Assembly (NCBI GenBank): GCA_029857975.1
Contig: JAOUFX010000081.1
Coordinates: 1-8,670, forward strand
DNA from: Deltaproteobacteria bacterium
GTDB taxonomy: Bacteria; Desulfobacterota; SM23-61
Direction: 5' to 3'
DNA: 8,670 nucleotides
Below the pieces are notes generated by a model. The model worked only from the letters and a program-made list of their open reading frames with translations, was not told where the DNA came from and did no database searches. The position numbers and the translations under genes are program-made. This document shows positions 6,387 through 8,670 of the stretch, piece by piece (positions within the stretch are counted from its first letter, which is position 1; every line of letters begins with the position of its first letter).

Positions 6387-8155
6387 TTTTTCACCTCCAC
6401 GGAGATGGCCCCGCGGGGGCACTCCGCGACGCAGATGCAGCATCCCTTGCAATAATCCAAGTTGATTTCATATCCTTGCATGTCCGGCCGGGCTGAGACA
6501 GCCATGTCCGGGCAATAGAGAAAACAATTGTGGCAGAGGTTACAGACGCCACAGTTAAAGCAGCGCTTGGCCTCCTCGAGAGCTGACGCCGCGGATAAAC
6601 CAAGGGTCACTTCGGAAAAATTGGCGGTGCGCTGAGGGATTGATATTTTTTCTTTCGCCCTCCTCGCCTGGCGCTTGAAGTAAGCGGTATTCAGCTCGGA
6701 AAACGTAACCACTTCCTGTTCCAAGCCCTCCTCGCCTCCCTTCTGGTAACGGGCCATGGCGCGGCTGCCCTTCTCTCCCCAGCGCGCGCAACGCAGGGCC
6801 GCGAGTACATCCTTGCCCTGTAAGGTGGCATCAATGGCCATGGCCGCCTTTTTCCCGGAGCCGATGGCGTAGGACACTGTCCGCGGCTGGGCGGTGATGT
6901 CTCCTCCGGCAAAAACTTTCTTCAGGGAGGTTGCCCCGGCCTCATTCACAAACAGGGAGCCCGCGGATTTTTGCAGTTCCTGGGGAAGAAAAGATAAGTC
7001 AGGAACCTCCCCGATGGCGGAAATGACCGAGTCGATTGGAAGGGTAAAATTGGAACCTTCGATCGGTCGGGGCTGCCTTCGCCCGTCCCTCCCCGGGGGG
7101 CCGAGAAGATTTTTGATACATTCGATCCCCTGCACGTTGCCGTTCTCGGTGAGGATTTTTATTGGGGAGCTGAGGAAGATGAATTCGATGGATTCTTCTT
7201 CGGCATCCGTCACTTCCTCCCCCCAGGCGGGCATCTCTTCTTTGCTCCGGCGGTAAATGATCAATGGTTTGGCTCCGAGACGCAAGGCGGAGCGAGCTGC
7301 GTCCATGGCCGTGTTTCCCCCGCCGATGATGGCCACCCGCTTGCCGAGATCAACGGTCTGCCCGGAGTTGATTTTCTTTAAAAATTCCAATCCGGACATT
7401 ACCCCCGTCGCGTCTTCCCCGGGGATGTTCATGGGCATACTCATCCAGGCACCCGTCGCCACAAACCAAGCATCGAACCGTTGCAGGTCCTTCCACTTTA
7501 CTTCAGCGCCCAGACCCGTGTTCGTCTTGGCTTCCACTCCCAAGGCCAGGATATTCTCGAGCTCCTGGTCGAGAATATCCTTGGGCAAACGATAGGGCGG
7601 TATGCCGTAGCGAAGCATGCCTCCGAGCTTCGGCTGGGCTTCGAAAATAGTTACTCCATAGCCCAAGGAAGCAAGGTGGTAAGCGCAGGAAAGCCCTGCT
7701 GGGCCAGAGCCGATGACGGCTACTTTCTCCTTCTTTTTTTCCTGCGGGGGCAGGAAGCGTTTTCCTGCCTGATAGGCATGATCTCCAAGGAATCGCTCCA
7801 GTTCATTGATGGAAGTGGCTTCGTCGAATTCTTTGCGGTTGCAGGCCCCCTCACAGGGATGGAAACAGACGCGGCCACAAACCCGGGGCAGGGGGTTTTC
7901 CTGGATAATTTTCTCCCAAGCGCCGAGATATTCCTCTTGTCCGGCCAGGACCATTACTGCTTCCACATCTTCGCCCGCCGGACAAGCCTCGTTACAAGGG
8001 GCCAGTTTGTTGAGATAAGCCGGGGTGAGGTAGCGCCAAGTCCCGGTTTTAGAACCCTGGGTTCCTTCGAAGGATAAAGAAAAAGGAGGAAACGACGTCT
8101 TTTTTGGCAAAGGGAGGGGAGTTTTTTTCTTCTCCTGTTTCTTCTTTTTTTTCAT
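6383..8155 (-). CDS. Fused GltD-like FAD/NAD(P) oxidoreductase and 2[4Fe-4S] ferredoxin (Por delta subunit)
   Basis: A 590-aa electron-transfer subunit. After a Lys-rich N-terminus (MKKKKKQEKKK) comes a GltD-type Fe-S domain with C54, C58, C93, C97, C101 and C105. The FAD Rossmann fold has IGSGPAG (148-154), the second dinucleotide fold IGGGNTAMDAAR (277-288) with YRRS (301-304) that may favour NADPH, and a C-terminal FAD site VFAGGDI (414-420). A linker leads to EEAKRCFNCGVC (527-538). Two ferredoxin motifs end the protein: C538/C541/C544/C548-P and C569/C572/C575/C579-P. A small PorD ferredoxin is normally a separate chain. Here it is fused to a glutamate-synthase-beta-like reductase, implying direct electron exchange between the Por clusters and NAD(P)(H). 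Similar FAD-containing subunits are known from 2-oxoacid:NADP+ oxidoreductases of anaerobic aromatic degraders. AGGAGTGA upstream supports the start. It overlaps porA by 4 bp. No amidotransferase (GltB) partner is nearby, which argues against glutamate synthase. Confidence 0.9.
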   Translation of the reverse strand: MKKKKKQEKKKTPLPLPKKTSFPPFSLSFEGTQGSKTGTWRYLTPAYLNKLAPCNEACPAGEDVEAVMVLAGQEEYLGAWEKIIQENPLPRVCGRVCFHPCEGACNRKEFDEATSINELERFLGDHAYQAGKRFLPPQEKKKEKVAVIGSGPAGLSCAYHLASLGYGVTIFEAQPKLGGMLRYGIPPYRLPKDILDQELENILALGVEAKTNTGLGAEVKWKDLQRFDAWFVATGAWMSMPMNIPGEDATGVMSGLEFLKKINSGQTVDLGKRVAIIGGGNTAMDAARSALRLGAKPLIIYRRSKEEMPAWGEEVTDAEEESIEFIFLSSPIKILTENGNVQGIECIKNLLGPPGRDGRRQPRPIEGSNFTLPIDSVISAIGEVPDLSFLPQELQKSAGSLFVNEAGATSLKKVFAGGDITAQPRTVSYAIGSGKKAAMAIDATLQGKDVLAALRCARWGEKGSRAMARYQKGGEEGLEQEVVTFSELNTAYFKRQARRAKEKISIPQRTANFSEVTLGLSAASALEEAKRCFNCGVCNLCHNCFLYCPDMAVSARPDMQGYEINLDYCKGCCICVAECPRGAISVEVKK

Positions 8156-8255
8156 TTTTCACTCCTGTATATAGTTCCAAGTTTTTAGTTCGGAGTTCGG
8201 AGTATTCAGGCTCCTGGTTTTTTCGCTCCGAACTCATAACTCCGAACTCATAACT
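8156..8255 (-). repeat. Intergenic tandem 14-bp repeat and potential hairpin between porG and the fused subunit
   Basis: Reading the + strand, CTCCGAACTCATAA occurs twice in tandem at 8226-8239 and 8240-8253. A related run GTTCGGAGTTCGGAG lies at 8188-8202. GAGTTCGGAG (8193-8202) and CTCCGAACTC (8226-8235) form a perfect 10-bp inverted repeat around a 23-nt loop. This is the only sizeable gap in an otherwise overlapping operon. It could be an mRNA-processing or partial attenuation site, or simply a low-complexity intergenic repeat. The ribosome binding site of the next gene (AGGAGTGA, about 8161-8168 complement) is outside the hairpin. Confidence 0.6.
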
Positions 8256-8670
8256 TCATGTAGTCGAGGTCTGCTCATAGGCTGCCTTGGCGGCGGCGAT
8301 ATTCGCCTCCGCTTTGGCAGGGACGTACTCCTGGATTCCCTCCAGGATTGCCTTCAGGCCCACGAGTCCCGTAATCTTGGCGAAGGCGCCCAAGATCACC
8401 GTGTTAACGACAGGGGCCGTGGTTGAACCCAAGCCGTTTTCCTGGGCGATACGGTTGGCATCCACCGTGGCGACTCGGAAATCGCTAAAATTCGGGAAGG
8501 CCAAGGAGGGCTTGGGAGTGTTGATGAGAATCCATCCTCCTGGTTTCAGACCGGAGGTCACATCCACTACGTCAAGGATCGGCTCATCCAGCACGACTAC
8601 GTGATCGGGTTCGTAGACCTGAGACCGGCGGGTTATGGTTTTTTGGTCGAAGCGGGTGAAGGCCATGACG
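8256..8670 (-). CDS. porG: Pyruvate:ferredoxin oxidoreductase, gamma subunit (5' part outside window)
   Basis: The gamma subunit of the 2-oxoacid oxidoreductase, the domain thought to take part in CoA handling. About 137 C-terminal residues are visible, ending in TSTT and a TGA stop. The frame is still open at the window edge: the codon before the first visible Met is Val, giving VMAFTRFD. This matches the internal family segment usually read as GAPVMAFTR, so that Met is not the start. Roughly 50 N-terminal residues, with the GRGGQG motif, should lie beyond 8670. Other family landmarks are RSQVYEPDHVVVLDE, LKPGGWILINT, ATVDANRIA and NTVILGAFAKITGLV. It is the most upstream visible gene of the operon, and the operon promoter is therefore also outside the window. 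Confidence 0.93.
   Translation of the reverse strand, partial: VMAFTRFDQKTITRRSQVYEPDHVVVLDEPILDVVDVTSGLKPGGWILINTPKPSLAFPNFSDFRVATVDANRIAQENGLGSTTAPVVNTVILGAFAKITGLVGLKAILEGIQEYVPAKAEANIAAAKAAYEQTSTT

Noticed and set aside
7481..8077. Open frame of 198 codons on the + strand opposite the fused oxidoreductase
   Set aside because: It is antisense to a region coding for conserved GltD-like cysteine and FAD motifs, so it is a shadow.
6383..8155. Interpretation as glutamate synthase small subunit (GltD)
   Set aside because: There is no GltB nearby, the protein carries an extra 2[4Fe-4S] ferredoxin domain, and it lies within and overlaps the por operon.

Overview
The window looks like a chromosomal segment of an anaerobic, Gram-negative bacterium, most likely a deltaproteobacterium in the broad sense (Desulfobacterota). 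This is inferred from three things: a CIRCE-controlled groESL operon, a multi-subunit pyruvate:ferredoxin-type oxidoreductase with a fused NAD(P)H/FAD-ferredoxin subunit, and palindromic 'ATTCCCGC...GCGGGAAT' intergenic repeats common in that group. No 16S or other taxonomic marker is present, so the assignment is tentative.

Left part (1-2680, + strand). About 600 bp without a gene comes first. It contains a MITE/REP-like palindromic element (208-343) with 21-nt imperfect terminal inverted repeats enclosing two short hairpins. A well-formed sigma70-type promoter follows (TTGCAT, 17 bp, TATATT), with a perfect CIRCE operator covering the predicted start of transcription. The promoter drives groES (606-899) and groEL (938-2572), which end at a strong intrinsic terminator (2637-2678). 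This is an HrcA-type heat-shock chaperonin operon.

Right part (8670 down to 2689, - strand). A convergent, tightly packed operon runs leftward. Its order is porG (gamma subunit, 5' end outside the window), a 590-aa GltD-like FAD/NAD(P) oxidoreductase fused to a 2[4Fe-4S] ferredoxin, porA (alpha), porB (beta, TPP), a secreted protein with two PPC-like beta-sandwich domains, and two tandem paralogous stand-alone cyclic-nucleotide-binding (cNMP) proteins. Four junctions are ATGA overlaps (6383-6386, 5232-5235, 3503-3506, 3087-3090) and one is a 14-bp gap. This implies one transcript with coupled translation. The only real internal gap is 100 bp between porG and the fused subunit; it holds a tandem 14-bp repeat and a potential hairpin.

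Functional reading. The four Por subunits should oxidise pyruvate (or a close 2-oxoacid) with CoA to acetyl-CoA and CO2, or run in reverse. The fused subunit suggests that electrons are exchanged with NAD(P)(H) within the complex. The most unusual part is the tail of the operon: a periplasmic protein and two cNMP-binding sensors without output domains, apparently co-translated with a central-carbon enzyme. That part is the best candidate for an undescribed regulatory or accessory module.
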